Assembly: GCF_026151205.1 (NCBI RefSeq)
Contig: NC_087077.1
Span: 20,481,510 to 20,545,509 of the forward strand
DNA length: 64,000 bases
From: Bolinopsis microptera
Lineage: Eukaryota > Ctenophora > Tentaculata > Lobata > Bolinopsidae
Direction: 5' to 3'
Shown one piece after another: positions 62,883 to 64,000 of this stretch. The notes below the pieces were generated by a model. The model was not told the DNA's origin and searched no databases. It saw only the letters and a program-made list of their open reading frames with translations. The position numbers and the translations under genes were made by a program. Numbering within the stretch: the first letter of the stretch is position 1; each line of letters begins with the position of its first letter.

Positions 62883-63008
62883 ATTGCACAGTTCTGTTAC
62901 CATAGTAACGACGTTTTCTCTCCTATTTCTCCTAAATCCGGGGTCGAGCTGGACGGAGCTAGATACGATGTGTCAGACGGAGGAATTATCCTGGGGGCTG
63001 ATGAAAAG
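62883..63008 (+). CDS. Internal coding exon of an unidentified plus-strand gene
   Basis: 126 bp between CACCCTCAG and AAG|GTAACT. The phase-0 frame encodes 42 residues (IAQFCYHSNDVFSPISPKSG then VELDGARYDVSDGGIILGAD). A second frame is open too, but this one has a more protein-like composition. The rest of the gene lies beyond the window's right end or in unseen exons upstream. No domain is recognised. The exon itself contains GTTACCATAGTAAC as coding sequence. Confidence 0.5.
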
Positions 63009-64000
63009 GTAACTTAGTTTCAATTTCACAGACTATCTTAAGGATATACAGTTGACTGCTGAGTAGACTATTTTAAGGATATAGTTGACCAGACTCCAGA
63101 GATCGCTGTTTGTGAGTGAATTTCAACCAGCCTCTTAGGTGTCGTTCACATATTACGTAATCAATTTATTATTATTTAATTTTGCGTGGCATTTTTAGGA
63201 ACGTACATGAACAAGTTAAAATTAATCTTTAGTCTAGTAAGCGATCCACTTTTGCAATTCATATTAGAGGGCTGAAAAATGGTTAAGTGCATTATCACTA
63301 TCAAAAATGATTAAAATTGGAGGTCATACTGAATAAGTTTACAAAGGAAAGTGGAAATAAATATTTGCAAAATAAATTATTGGCGACAGCAGAACACAAG
63401 AATCCTAATTTAATTGACAATTTGAATAACAGAGATTTCAGCTTTATTTTAATTCGTTAATTCGTTTCCTTTAAGTGTTAAGTAACACTGCTAGTTCACT
63501 TTTGTTATTAAGTCTTGTTGATGAACACATTTGTCCTATCCGACATCAAAAAGTAGGCCTCCCCACTGTTATAGTAGACATTCCCTGATAATAATGGTAC
63601 CAGGACCTGGTACAACGTTCCAAACAGGATTACAGTTACAGTAAAGAGAAGGACTTCTTTGTAGTCCAGATTAGGGTTACCATGGTAATTAGGGTTACCA
63701 TGGTAACATTAGGTTTAACAGTTAAGATTGTTAGGTTTTCTATCCTGCTGTTCTGAAAAATATTGTATTAGGGACTAGTTATGAGGGAAGCATTGTTTGG
63801 AACGTCCTGAACTAATGAATAATATTAAATAAATGTTATCACTCGAAGCCACACTCACTCGAAACTTGATTGAGTCAATGAGTCACGTTTCATTTTTATC
63901 TGTCACGGCTGGAGTTGTTCGACTGCAGGGCGTTTTATCTATAATCAGACGTTTAGCAAAAAGTCTCATCCTCTTGATTCTGAAAAAATAGATTAAACTG
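63009..64000. other. Right end, no gene recognised
   Basis: AT-rich, probably intron. GTTACCATGGTAA motifs occur twice near 63668-63705, and a short inverted pair (GTTCCAAACAGGA near 63619 and TGTTTGGAAC near 63795) flanks about 170 bp. Confidence 0.4.

Overview
The window is animal (metazoan) nuclear DNA: spliced genes, TTAGGG-type repeats, Ty3, LINE, MULE, hAT and SINE elements, and many minisatellites. The best taxonomic clue is a tandem array of six genes for secreted isopenicillin-N-synthase-like (IPNS-like) Fe(II)/2-oxoglutarate-type oxygenases whose proteins end in Phe-Tyr-Tyr. IPNS homologues with a C-terminal FYY are known from luminous ctenophores and were proposed to take part in coelenterazine biosynthesis, so I infer a (probably luminous) ctenophore. 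No ribosomal RNA, functional tRNA or prokaryotic feature is present.

Layout. 1-475: flank without a gene. 476-11920: a Ty3/gypsy retrotransposon on the minus strand with identical 105-bp LTRs; its pol gene is split by a roughly 6.2-kb CR1/L2-like LINE (about 3697-9930), also on the minus strand. ORF1 of that LINE carries an AlkB-like dioxygenase domain and an SGNH esterase domain, both with complete catalytic motifs. 12269-13189: a LINE-ORF1-like single-exon gene without ORF2. 13859-18391: two tandem two-exon genes for ankyrin/TRP-type channels on the minus strand. 19011-57007: one large plus-strand gene for a secreted JmjC protein (12 exons by my reading, about 501 aa). All exon phases join correctly.

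Intron 8 of the JmjC gene is about 26.3 kb. It holds, in the opposite orientation, the whole six-gene FYY array (28573-42477, period about 2.35 kb), a degenerate zinc-finger ORF, a MULE DNA transposon containing a LINE fragment (47211-49776), and a 1.4-kb foldback element with TTAA target duplications (51325-52718). 57400-62880 holds long minisatellites, a hAT MITE inside telomere-like repeats, and then a coding exon of a further plus-strand gene (62883-63008).

Two themes recur. First, tandem amplification repeatedly includes splice junctions of the JmjC gene: the exon 2 donor about five times, a partial exon 8, about 14 copies of the exon 11 acceptor, and exon 11 itself twice plus a relic. 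Second, the 14-mer GTTACCATAGTAAC (either strand), which fits the RFX X-box consensus, is the core of several arrays. The FYY proteins probably act together as a multi-copy secretory-pathway enzyme set; the JmjC host gene is also predicted to enter the secretory pathway. Exon models were read by eye and are supported by phase consistency, not by transcripts.
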